From an uncultured Lentisphaerota bacterium (GTDB lineage Bacteria > Verrucomicrobiota > Lentisphaeria > Oligosphaerales > CAITYL01), in contig CAIXRA010000067.1 of assembly GCA_903921725.1 (NCBI GenBank), positions 1 to 55,152 on the forward strand: DNA of 55,152 nucleotides, read 5' to 3'. Below, one piece after another: positions 7,345-15,228 of the stretch (within the stretch, counting starts at the first letter, position 1; every line of letters begins with the position of its first letter). A program made the position numbers and the translations under genes. The notes beneath the pieces were generated by a model, which was given only the letters and a program-made list of their open reading frames with translations, was not told the DNA's origin and ran no database searches.

Positions 7345-8577
7345 TCAGCCTCCGGTGGAAACGACACCCGCGGACACATGCAGGGTCTGCGTCACCCGGC
7401 CGGTCAGGGACGGCGGAATGGCCGTGCAGGTGAAGAAAATCTGCGTGCCGCCGCCCTGAATCTGATCCCAAAAGGCGGCGCGGCGGCTTTCATCCAGCTC
7501 GCCGAGCACGTCGTCCACCAGCAACACCAGGGCCGCTTGCGGCGAGGCCGTGTACTCCCGCAGGATGCGCGCGGAGGCCACGCGCAGCCACAGCGCCGAA
7601 GCCCGGCACTGCCCTTCCGAGCCATAGGCGGAAAGAAGCCTGCCTGACAGGCGGATGACAAGCTCGTCCCGGTGCGGCCCCCAGACGGTCACCCCATCGC
7701 GAAGATCGCGGGACCGGTTCTGGACAAGCATCTCCAAATACGCTTCCTGAAGCTTGCGCCCCTGAATGGCGGATGGTGCGTCATCGCCACCGGCGGCCGG
7801 GTGGTCGTCGGCAGACGCAGAGGGGTCTGACTTCGGCAGGCCGGGAAGATATTCATACTCCAGCGTGCCGTTGACCAACACCGCGGAGTCCGCAAGGGCG
7901 CAGGAAGCCAGCCGCCCAACGGTCTGCCGACGGTTCTGGATCACCGCGGCGCCGTGGCGCGCCAGCAGCTGGTCGTAGGCGTCGAGACTTCCCGCATCGA
8001 ATTTTCCAAACTGACGGAGAATGGCGTTGCGCGACTTCAGCGCATGGTTGTAGGCGTGCAGGTCGCGGAGGTGGGAGCGGTCTAACTGGCCGGTGAGCAT
8101 GTCCAGCCAGCGGCGGCGCTCGGCGGCCGGCCCTTTGACCAGTTCGATGTCCTCCGGAATGAATGCGACGCAGAAAAACTGGTTGATGAACTCGCTTCCC
8201 TTGTCCATCGGTGCGCCGTTGAGGAAAAGGCGGCGGTCGCGGCCGAATGTGACGGAGAGCCGGTCGGCGCCGGATTCTGCTACTGCCGCCGCCAACCCGG
8301 CCTGCAGTTGGAATCCATCCGCCCCGAAACGGATCAGTTCCTTGATCTGCCGAGTACGGAAGGAGCGCAGAAAGGCCAGATAATGTACGGCCTCAAGGAT
8401 GTTGGTCTTTCCCTGTCCGTTCGGTCCGAGAAGAACCGTCAGCCCCGGCTTGAACTCCAGCTCCGCGTGTCCGTAGTTGCGGAACTGCTTGAGAATCAGG
8501 GAGCGAAGCGAACCGCCGCTGTTTTCAGGTTGATGACCCGGCGTTTGCAAAGGCTGACGCTCCACCCGGATTTCCAC
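7345..8577 (-). CDS. recF: DNA replication/repair protein RecF
   Basis: About 410 residues with SMC-like ATPase motifs: Walker A GPNGQGKTN, ABC-type signature YGSEGQCRA and Walker B LVLLVDDVLGELDESR. The N-terminal LILKQFRNYGHAELEF is typical of RecF. It loads RecA at single-strand gaps with RecO/RecR. It lies 258 bp downstream of dnaN on the same strand, the usual near-origin arrangement. The start is uncertain: the longest frame begins with GTG at 8575-8577, which adds about 24 residues before the canonical LRSLILKQF, and no clear Shine-Dalgarno is visible. A low-complexity Asp/Ala/Pro-rich insertion (DPSASADDHPAAGGDDAPS) lies in the middle. Confidence 0.93.
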   Translation of the reverse strand: MEIRVERQPLQTPGHQPENSGGSLRSLILKQFRNYGHAELEFKPGLTVLLGPNGQGKTNILEAVHYLAFLRSFRTRQIKELIRFGADGFQLQAGLAAAVAESGADRLSVTFGRDRRLFLNGAPMDKGSEFINQFFCVAFIPEDIELVKGPAAERRRWLDMLTGQLDRSHLRDLHAYNHALKSRNAILRQFGKFDAGSLDAYDQLLARHGAAVIQNRRQTVGRLASCALADSAVLVNGTLEYEYLPGLPKSDPSASADDHPAAGGDDAPSAIQGRKLQEAYLEMLVQNRSRDLRDGVTVWGPHRDELVIRLSGRLLSAYGSEGQCRASALWLRVASARILREYTASPQAALVLLVDDVLGELDESRRAAFWDQIQGGGTQIFFTCTAIPPSLTGRVTQTLHVSAGVVSTGG

Positions 8578-8835
8578 TTTTTAAACGAGGATTTCCCATT
8601 GTGGGCGCGGAGCTTCGTGATTTGCGGCCGGTTGAGCCCAGATTCCGAAGCCGTTACCGGCGGCACCCTTCCATTAGGTGGAGAGGTGAGCCATACAGTC
8701 CCAGTTGGATCCTGCCGCACGCCACCAACGACAGCGGGCAGGCGGAGGAGGAGGCCATACCAAACCAAGGAAAAGATGCCGCCGCCTCGGGCGTTTCCAC
8801 CACGGCGGCACCTACACCACGGATTCCGGCGGATC

Positions 8836-9930
8836 CTACACGCGCATCGGCATGATGATGTAGAGGAAGCCTTCGTCGCCACTGATTTTCATCGGGCTGT
8901 ATTCGTCGTTGAATTCAAGCACAATCTGGTCGGCTTCAAGATGCTTCAGCGGATCGGCCAGAAACACCGGATTGAAGGCAATCTGGACTTCCCGGCCTTC
9001 ATAGGAGACTTCCAGCGGCTCGGAACTTTCACCGAATTCGGAGCTGACGGCATTGACTGTAACCAGCGCCTTTTCCAGCTTCATTTTGATCGAGGAGCTG
9101 GTTTCGCTGACAACCATGGAAACGCGGTTGAGAACCGTCTGGAACTCTTCGCGGGGAATAATGGCGGAGGCTGTGAATTTGGCCGGTATCACCTGCCGGT
9201 AGTTGGGATAGTTCCCCTCCACCAGTTTGGAGGTAACGACAGTGCCGCCGGCCTTGAACGCCGCCTTGCGGTCGGTGAGCTGGACCACCAGCTCATCACT
9301 GCTCTCACCCAGCTTCTGGAGTTCCGCAACCACTTTCGGCGGCAGGATGACATCTCCCTCTTCGCCGGTCGAACCGCCTGTCAACGGTTTCTCTACCAGC
9401 GCCAGTCGGCGGCCGTCCGTGGCCGCCATCGTCAGCATTCCTTGGCGGAGACTCAGAAGAATACCATTCAGCACGCGGCGGCTCTCGTCGGGGCTGGCGG
9501 CATAGGAAACCTTGGCCAGGTTTTTTCGGAAATCGCCGCAGGTGGTGGTGAAGGACCAGCCGTTTTCGATGGGATTTTCCCTCGGAAATTCAACGCTGTC
9601 CATGCCGACAATGTTGAAATTTGATTTCTTGCAGGAAATCCGGACCCGGTTGTCTTTGTCCGTCTCCAGCGTCACCTCGCCGTCCGGCAGGGCGCTGACG
9701 ATCTGGCCGAATTTCTTGGCCAGAATCGTGATAGTACCCGGCTCCACGACCGTCACGGGGATTTCGGTACGGATTGACACTTCAAGGTCGGTTCCGGTAA
9801 GAATCAGTTTATCCCCCGCCGTTTCCAGCAGGATATTATTGAGAATCGGCAGCGTTGTGCGGGCGGAAACCACATTCAAAACCCGGCGCAGCGAAGCCAC
9901 TAGCAATTCTTTGGAAACAGTCAATTTCAT
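8836..9930 (-). CDS. dnaN: DNA polymerase III sliding clamp (beta subunit)
   Basis: 364 residues beginning MKLTVSKELLVASLRRVLNV and ending YIIMPMRV, the classic DnaN C-terminus. Three clamp domains are evident, with TTLPILNNILLE and DGRRLALVEK as hallmark motifs. I chose the ATG at 9928-9930 because GAGGAG lies six bases upstream; an in-frame ATG eight codons earlier has no such site. The dimeric ring tethers polymerase III to DNA. It is the first gene of the leftward dnaN-recF pair. The region upstream contains DnaA boxes. Confidence 0.97.
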   Translation of the reverse strand: MKLTVSKELLVASLRRVLNVVSARTTLPILNNILLETAGDKLILTGTDLEVSIRTEIPVTVVEPGTITILAKKFGQIVSALPDGEVTLETDKDNRVRISCKKSNFNIVGMDSVEFPRENPIENGWSFTTTCGDFRKNLAKVSYAASPDESRRVLNGILLSLRQGMLTMAATDGRRLALVEKPLTGGSTGEEGDVILPPKVVAELQKLGESSDELVVQLTDRKAAFKAGGTVVTSKLVEGNYPNYRQVIPAKFTASAIIPREEFQTVLNRVSMVVSETSSSIKMKLEKALVTVNAVSSEFGESSEPLEVSYEGREVQIAFNPVFLADPLKHLEADQIVLEFNDEYSPMKISGDEGFLYIIMPMRV

Positions 9931-10174
9931 GTTGATGCTCCTCGTTGTAAACAAACCATTCTACAGATACTCTTTGTTCAAAACATAAACTATTTGTCTT
10001 ATTATAGGCTGTCAACTTGTTTACGGATTTCATAATATACTGGAAATAATAATCTTATCATACCGAAAGCACCATTAAAAACCTGTTGCGGAACCTATCG
10101 CCCGCCTGTGGATAACTTATCATCTCCAGATATTTACAGGAAGCTGCCGTGGATATCCACAGGTTTGAAACATG
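9931..10174. other. candidate replication origin / dnaN control region
   Basis: AT-rich 244-bp gap upstream of dnaN. It contains one perfect DnaA box (TGTGGATAA, 10107-10115, the complement of TTATCCACA) and a near-perfect box ATATCCACA (10153-10161) embedded in the palindrome GTGGATATCCAC. The left half is AT-rich (AATATACTGGAAATAATAATC). On the minus strand a TTGACA (complement of 10010-10015) and a TATAAT (complement of 10001-10006) lie upstream of dnaN, but their mutual spacing is wrong for one promoter. Proximity of dnaN, recF and mnmE supports an origin. dnaA itself is not in the window. Confidence 0.45.
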
Positions 10175-11587
10175 TCATTTTTTATAATATTTTTCAAGCT
10201 TGGCGCTGACATCGCGGTAGCCTACATCCAGTGAATACAGGTCACGGAATGAGGCAAGTGCCTGTTCGGCCTGCCCCAGCTTCTCATAGGCGGTTCCGAG
10301 GTCGTAGAGGCATTCTTTGCGCATGGGATCCGTGCTCTCAAATCCGTCAATGGCGGCTTTGAACTGTTCCAGCGCCAGTTCGACCATGACACCCTTCTGG
10401 AGGGTACATTTTCCCATGTAGGCCAGTGCCTTGCAACGGAATTGGGGGCTTTTTTGGGCAAGCTGAAACTCCGCCATGGCCTGATCCAGCTGGCTGCGGC
10501 GGAAATACATCTCGCCAAGGGAAAAGCGGTAGGAGGCGTCGTTCGGATAGCGCTGAACGCGGTCCAGCATGCGCTGGAAGAGCATGTCCTGCTTCTGCTG
10601 CTCATACAGCGCCATGTTCTTGTCGGCTTCCGCCTGCTGGTCAGGGTTGAGTTTGACATAGTCGCGCCACTGGTCGATCTGCCCGTCAAACTTAGCAACC
10701 ATGATTTCCGTGATTGCTTCGTCAATGGCCGGATCCATGCTGCCTGACGCTTCGAGGATGTGGTTGTACTGCACGATGGCGTTGTCCCACTGGCGATCCT
10801 TGACGTACAGTTCGGCCAGCGCCTTGATATTGGCCGTGGTTGCCTGTTTGGACGCAGTTTTTTCCGCGGCGGCGACGAGATTCTTCAGCGCCGCCTCGTC
10901 GCGCGTGCCGGAGCGGGTTTCCTGCTCGAGAAGCTCAGCCTGCTTCTTGTCGCGGATCACGTCCCGGTATGAGGAAGCCTCATCCCATTTGTCCTTCTTC
11001 ATCGTGGACTGGGCCGTGAGCTGCTTCAGTTCCGTGCCGAGCTCGATGCTGCCCGGGGTTAGCTTCATGAGCCGCTGGATGGCTTCGATGGACTTGTTGA
11101 AATTCTGCTGTTCCTTGTGGATTTCCGCCAGTTCACGCAGGACGTCCTTGTTCTTGCCATCGAGATTGGAGGCAGTTTCCAAGGTCTGGATGGCGAGTTC
11201 CGCCAGCCCGGCGGCGCGCGCCGCCTTGGCCAGGAACTGCAGCGTTCCGATGTTGGTGGGATCTGCCACAAGAGCCTTTTCACCCACCTGCAACGCCTTG
11301 GCGAACTCACCCTTCTTCAGTAGCATCGGCCCTTGGACAAGGAGGGGGCCCGTCTTGAACATCGACGTCATTTTGCGCATGACGCTGCTGTGGCCTCCGG
11401 CGCGCTCAAGCAGGGAGTCACGGAGAATCTGGTGCCCCTCGATGAAGCCTGGCTCATCCTGAAGCACCTTTTCCAGCATCTCGAAGGCGTAGTCGTAGTT
11501 CTTGATGTCAAAGGCAGCCTTCGCGCGCCCGTAAAGCTTGCGGGTCGGTTCCGGAAGATCCTTCAGTTGTTTCGCCTGAATCGCCAT
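10175..11587 (-). CDS. TPR-repeat protein
   Basis: About 470 residues starting MAIQAKQLKDLPEPTRKLYG. An upstream in-frame extension to 11692 lacks family-like sequence, so I use the ATG at 11585-11587. Tetratricopeptide-type helices recur through the protein, for example AKALQVGEKALVADPTNIGT at about 115, NKSIEAIQRLMKLTPGS at about 185, and two C-terminal units (SQLDQAMAEFQLAQKSPQF and LGQAEQALASFRDLYSLDVG). No signal peptide or membrane segment is visible, so it is a cytoplasmic scaffold of unknown partner. It is transcribed away from mnmE and toward the dnaN upstream region. Confidence 0.85.
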   Translation of the reverse strand: MAIQAKQLKDLPEPTRKLYGRAKAAFDIKNYDYAFEMLEKVLQDEPGFIEGHQILRDSLLERAGGHSSVMRKMTSMFKTGPLLVQGPMLLKKGEFAKALQVGEKALVADPTNIGTLQFLAKAARAAGLAELAIQTLETASNLDGKNKDVLRELAEIHKEQQNFNKSIEAIQRLMKLTPGSIELGTELKQLTAQSTMKKDKWDEASSYRDVIRDKKQAELLEQETRSGTRDEAALKNLVAAAEKTASKQATTANIKALAELYVKDRQWDNAIVQYNHILEASGSMDPAIDEAITEIMVAKFDGQIDQWRDYVKLNPDQQAEADKNMALYEQQKQDMLFQRMLDRVQRYPNDASYRFSLGEMYFRRSQLDQAMAEFQLAQKSPQFRCKALAYMGKCTLQKGVMVELALEQFKAAIDGFESTDPMRKECLYDLGTAYEKLGQAEQALASFRDLYSLDVGYRDVSAKLEKYYKK

Positions 11588-11760
11588 ATGCCTGACATTC
11601 CCCCTTGATGGAGCATTGTCCCAATGCGCGCACGTAGAGTCGCGAGTGGCTATATTAGCACCGTTTGCGGAAAATAAAAGCAACGCTTTCAAACAAAATT
11701 AATCGTGTGCGCAGGCGTGCGAACCCCCTCCGATCCTCCACCCGGCACCCCCTTCCCACC

Positions 11761-13257
11761 ATGCAAACATCCGACACCATCGCGGCTCCCGGCACCGCCT
11801 CCGGCGGGGCCGTCGGCATCATCCGTATTTCCGGGCCGGACGCCGTGGCGGTCTGCGCGCGTGTCTGGCGCGGGGTGCGGCCGCTGGCGGTGGTGCCGCC
11901 GCGCACGCTGGAACTGGGGCGGATTGCGGACGCCGCCGGCGCGGCGCTGGACCGCGCCTTGGCCGTGCGCTTTGCCGCACCGGAGAGCTACACCGGCGAG
12001 GAGATGGCCGAACTCCACTGCCACGGCAGCCGCCTAATCCTTTCCCGGACCCTTGCCCTCCTCTCCGCCGCCGGCGCGCGCATGGCCAATCCCGGCGAGT
12101 TCACCCAGCGCGCCTTTCTCAACGGAAAGATGGATCTGACGCAGGCCGAGGCCGTCGCCGACCTCATCGCCGCGCATTCCGACCGCGCCCTGCGCCTCGC
12201 CAACCGTCATCTCGCCGGTGCGTTCGGACGGATGGCGGACGGTCTTTACCGCCGTGCGGAGCATTTGCTTGCCGAGGCCGAGGCCCGGCTCGATTTTCCC
12301 GAGGAGGATCTCACCCTCACCCCGCCGGAAACGCTTTGTGCCGAGGCCGCCGCGTTCGCCTCCGAACTGGAAAAACTCCTCGCCGGTCGGCGCCAGGGGG
12401 AGATCCTGCGCCACGGCATCCGCGTCGTCATCGCCGGTCCGCCCAATGCCGGAAAATCCAGCCTGCTCAACGCCATCCTTGGCCGCGACCGTGCCATTGT
12501 CACCCATCTTCCCGGCACAACGCGTGACACCTTGGAGGAATGGGTGGACATTCTCGGCATCCCCGCCTGCGTGGTGGACACGGCCGGCATCCGGGAGACG
12601 TCGGACGAGATTGAGGCGGTCGGCATCCGGCGCACACACGAGGCCCGATCCGCCGCCGATGTCGAGATCTGGCTCATGGATGCCGCGCAGGTGGAAATCC
12701 GGAATTGGAAATTGGCGATGGAAACGGAGAAATCTGCTGCCGGCCTGGTCATTCCGGTTTTCAACAAGATTGATTTGTTGCCACCAATCGTCCTAGATGC
12801 CGAAACCCGGATCATCCACTCGGAATTCGGTAATGAAGCCTCCCCGACCCAAGGGTCGGGGTATCCAAACACCAAGATTGTTATCGAGGACTCAAGCGAC
12901 CCAAGGGTCGGGGTATGTCACCCCAATAGGAATCAAAAATCAAAAATCCTCCATCCCGTTGCGCTCTCCGCAAAGACTGGCGCGGGGCTCGACGAACTGT
13001 TCCGGCGCATCGCGGACGCCGTCCTGCCGGGGGCTCCGGAGGATGCGGAGGTCGCCGTCAATGGACGCCACGCCGCCCTGCTCTCGGCTGCAATGGAGGC
13101 GGTTGCGGAGGCCGCAACGGAGATGCAGGCGGGCCGCTGGGAGCTGGCCGCCGTCGCCTGGCGCGGCGCTCTCGATGCCCTCGGCCGCATCACCGGCCGG
13201 ACGCACACGCCCGACATCCTCGACAACATCTTCTCCCGCTTCTGCATTGGGAAGTGA
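11761..13257 (+). CDS. mnmE: tRNA modification GTPase MnmE
   Basis: 498 residues beginning MQTSDTIAAPGTASGGAVGI and ending in the catalytic CIGK motif. The N-terminal folate-binding domain is followed by helical regions and a G domain inserted within them: G1 GPPNAGKSS near residue 226, G3 DTAGIRET, G4 NKID and G5 SAKTG. With MnmG it installs 5-carboxymethylaminomethyl groups at U34 of tRNAs. The protein is about 45 residues longer than usual. The excess lies between NKIDLL and SAKTG (about residues 343-400) and is encoded by repeat DNA with two copies of CCCAAGGGTCGGGG. The frame is kept, so the gene is probably functional. It is divergent from the TPR gene. A longer upstream start is possible but not family-like. 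Confidence 0.95.
   Translation: MQTSDTIAAPGTASGGAVGIIRISGPDAVAVCARVWRGVRPLAVVPPRTLELGRIADAAGAALDRALAVRFAAPESYTGEEMAELHCHGSRLILSRTLALLSAAGARMANPGEFTQRAFLNGKMDLTQAEAVADLIAAHSDRALRLANRHLAGAFGRMADGLYRRAEHLLAEAEARLDFPEEDLTLTPPETLCAEAAAFASELEKLLAGRRQGEILRHGIRVVIAGPPNAGKSSLLNAILGRDRAIVTHLPGTTRDTLEEWVDILGIPACVVDTAGIRETSDEIEAVGIRRTHEARSAADVEIWLMDAAQVEIRNWKLAMETEKSAAGLVIPVFNKIDLLPPIVLDAETRIIHSEFGNEASPTQGSGYPNTKIVIEDSSDPRVGVCHPNRNQKSKILHPVALSAKTGAGLDELFRRIADAVLPGAPEDAEVAVNGRHAALLSAAMEAVAEAATEMQAGRWELAAVAWRGALDALGRITGRTHTPDILDNIFSRFCIGK
12842..12915. repeat. palindromic repeats in frame inside mnmE
   Basis: CCCCGACCC-AA-GGGTCGGGG is a perfect palindrome at 12842-12861. A second partial copy, CGACCCAAGGGTCGGGGTA, lies at 12897-12915. 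The surrounding bases (a GGAATTGGAAATTGGCGATGG motif near 12700 and an AATCAAAAATCAAAAATCC motif near 12930) resemble other dispersed repeats. Together they encode non-conserved residues between the G4 and G5 motifs of MnmE. Confidence 0.75.
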
Positions 13258-13403
13258 CCATCCTGCGGGCCGGGCGGCTTTTCTCCTGGATTCCGAAATT
13301 CCGCATTCAAAAATCATGTTCGACCACCATCCCGGGTGGGATTTTCCCACGGCGGGGTTATTTTGGGGTCGAGTTCAAAACCTGCAGGTACATGGAGACC
13401 ATC

Positions 13404-14090
13404 ATGAAATTTGCCGCCCGTTTTTTTGCCGTTTTGTCATTCGCCGCCGCGCTGGCAGCCCCTGCCGCCGATGAAATGAAGGCCATTCCGCTGCCCAAGC
13501 CGAAGACGGACGGCGGCATGCCGCTGATGCAGGCGCTGGCGGAACGGAAGACCTCGCGCGAATTCAGCGCGGAAAAACTGCCGCTCCAGGCGATGTCCGA
13601 CATGCTGTGGGCGGCGGCCGGCATCAACCGCCCCGAATCCGGCCGGCGCACCTCGCCCACCGCCAAAAACTGCCAGGAGATCGATGTCTATGTCGCCATG
13701 GCCGAAGGGCTTTTCCTCTATAATCCGAAAAAGAACGAGTTGACCCCGGTGCTTGCCGACGACCTCCGCACACTCACCGGCAAGCAGGCGTTCATCAAGG
13801 ACGCCCCGGTCAACCTAGTCTTTGTTGCCGACTTCGCCAAGATGACCAATTTCCAGCCGTCGGACAAGGAGCTTTACGCAGCCACGGACACCGGCTACGT
13901 CAGCCAAAACGTGTACCTCTACTGCGCCGCTGCCGGGCTGGCGACGGTGGTGCGCGGCTATGTGGACCGCGAACCGCTCGCCAAGGCCATGAAGCTGCGC
14001 CCCGAGCAGCGGGTCATCCTCGCCCAGACCGTCGGCTATCCGAAAAAGGCGGCGGCAAAGCCGGAAGAGAAGCACGCGGCAAAGCCGTGA
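13404..14090 (+). CDS. secreted nitroreductase-family (SagB-like) protein
   Basis: 228 residues. The start at 13404 is supported by GGAG six bases upstream and a clean signal peptide (MKFAARFFAVLSFAAALAAP). The mature part has the nitroreductase FMN-binding start RKTSREFSAEKLPLQAMSDM, then LWAAAGINRP, a Ser/Thr-Asn segment TSPTAKNCQEIDVYV, and the C-terminal AAAGLATVVRGYVDREPLAK. This pattern matches SagB/McbC-type flavin oxidoreductases, here periplasmic. No peptide cyclodehydratase partner is nearby, so it may be a stand-alone oxidoreductase. The tail is Lys/Ala-rich. Confidence 0.8.
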   Translation: MKFAARFFAVLSFAAALAAPAADEMKAIPLPKPKTDGGMPLMQALAERKTSREFSAEKLPLQAMSDMLWAAAGINRPESGRRTSPTAKNCQEIDVYVAMAEGLFLYNPKKNELTPVLADDLRTLTGKQAFIKDAPVNLVFVADFAKMTNFQPSDKELYAATDTGYVSQNVYLYCAAAGLATVVRGYVDREPLAKAMKLRPEQRVILAQTVGYPKKAAAKPEEKHAAKP

Positions 14091-14170
14091 GTCCGGCGGT
14101 CCGGAGGCCGTAATCCATCTCCGGCCGCCGTTTCGGCCAGTGAGCGCGTCCAGGAAAAGGAGAACGGGAC

Positions 14171-14497
14171 ATGAAGGTTTTTAAGATTTGCGTGGCCGGG
14201 TTTTTTGCCGGGTGTTTGCTCATGCTGGCCGCAGCCTGCGGAAAAAGCGCGGCCCCGGTGCCGTCCGCAGAGGAGGCAAAGCCGTTCATCGCCGCCGTCG
14301 GGGAGTACCTGAGGGCGGAAAGCATGGGAATGGCTGTCGCCGCCGTCGAACAGCTTCAAGTCGAAAGCTCCACCGCGAAAGCCGTCTGCCGGATGAAGGA
14401 GGCGGAGAGCAGCTACGGCCTGACGGTCACCTGGGAGTTCCTGTTCCAGAAGGATGCGGACGGTTGGAAAGTAAAGGGACGCCACGCACCGCGGTGA
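14171..14497 (+). CDS. small lipoprotein of unknown function
   Basis: 108 residues. The signal peptide MKVFKICVAGFFAGCLLMLA ends in the lipobox LAAAC (Cys at residue 23), so it should be lipid-anchored. The start is supported by AAGGAG eight bases upstream. The body (SYGLTVTWEFLFQKDADGWK) resembles small nuclear-transport-factor-like or DUF4878-type domains that predict a beta-sheet cone, but I cannot assign a family. It is oriented with the nitroreductase gene 80 bp upstream. Confidence 0.7.
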   Translation: MKVFKICVAGFFAGCLLMLAAACGKSAAPVPSAEEAKPFIAAVGEYLRAESMGMAVAAVEQLQVESSTAKAVCRMKEAESSYGLTVTWEFLFQKDADGWKVKGRHAPR

Positions 14498-14540
14498 CGG
14501 GCGATCCCCCTCCCCGATCACAGGCATTGGATGGGATTTA

Positions 14541-14945
14541 TCACTCCGTCGCCGGCGTCTTCGGTGGCGGAACGGGCAGTCGTGCCAGCGCGACCGCCAC
14601 CTGGAGCGCCTGCCGGCGGTTGGCGTCCATCCGCCCCTCCAGAATTTTGATCTTGGCGTTGATGATTTCGATCTCGACCTTCTTGTCGCTTTCGGCCCGC
14701 TTGTCGTTGCGTTTTTCCGCGTTTTCCACGCGCAGAAATTCCCGTTTCAGGTCGAGATCAAACCGCTGCATCTCCATGTTCTCGTACTGCCGGCGCAGGA
14801 GGGAGTCCTTCATCTCAAGCTCCCGCCGCTCGAAATTGGTCTGGGTCATTCCCGTGAGCGCCCCGCCCGTTTCCGCCGCCGCACTTTCCCATGCGACAGA
14901 AAACCCGATGACCGCCGCCACCAACCATGCGATGTAGCTCTTCAT
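14541..14945 (-). CDS. exported coiled-coil protein
   Basis: 134 residues from the ATG at 14943-14945, which is preceded by a purine-rich AGAGGGGGAAAAGAG and opens a clean signal peptide (MKSYIAWLVAAVIGFSVAW, ending SAAAE). The mature part is almost entirely charged helix (ERRELEMKDSLLRRQYENME, EKRNDKRAESDKKVEIEI) and should form a coiled coil in the periplasm. Ends in a Pro-rich tail. Family and function unknown. Convergent with the lipoprotein gene. Confidence 0.65.
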   Translation of the reverse strand: MKSYIAWLVAAVIGFSVAWESAAAETGGALTGMTQTNFERRELEMKDSLLRRQYENMEMQRFDLDLKREFLRVENAEKRNDKRAESDKKVEIEIINAKIKILEGRMDANRRQALQVAVALARLPVPPPKTPATE

Positions 14946-15228
14946 CTCTTTTCCCCCTCTTGCGGATGTTGATGTCTGGTCCTGGTCGCCTCGCGCGCTG
15001 CCGCGGATTTTGCACAAGGGGGAAAAAGTAAGGTCTGCTGCATGGATTTCAAATCGGTCCCCGCCGCGCGCCGGCCCAAATCCCACCGCGGACGCATTGA
15101 ATTGCCGGGCGTGATGTCAAGCCACCCCGTCCTTTTTTCCGGCCGTTGGCCGCTTATATTGCCTCCCTTCGTCCACCAAGTCCGTGAAGTCCGCGCAAAC
15201 CGCGGATCGTCATCAAGGAGCGCCAGCC

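Noticed and set aside
8308..9624. 438-codon plus-strand frame spanning recF-dnaN
   Set aside because: Overlaps the 5' part of recF and most of dnaN in antisense with no motif.
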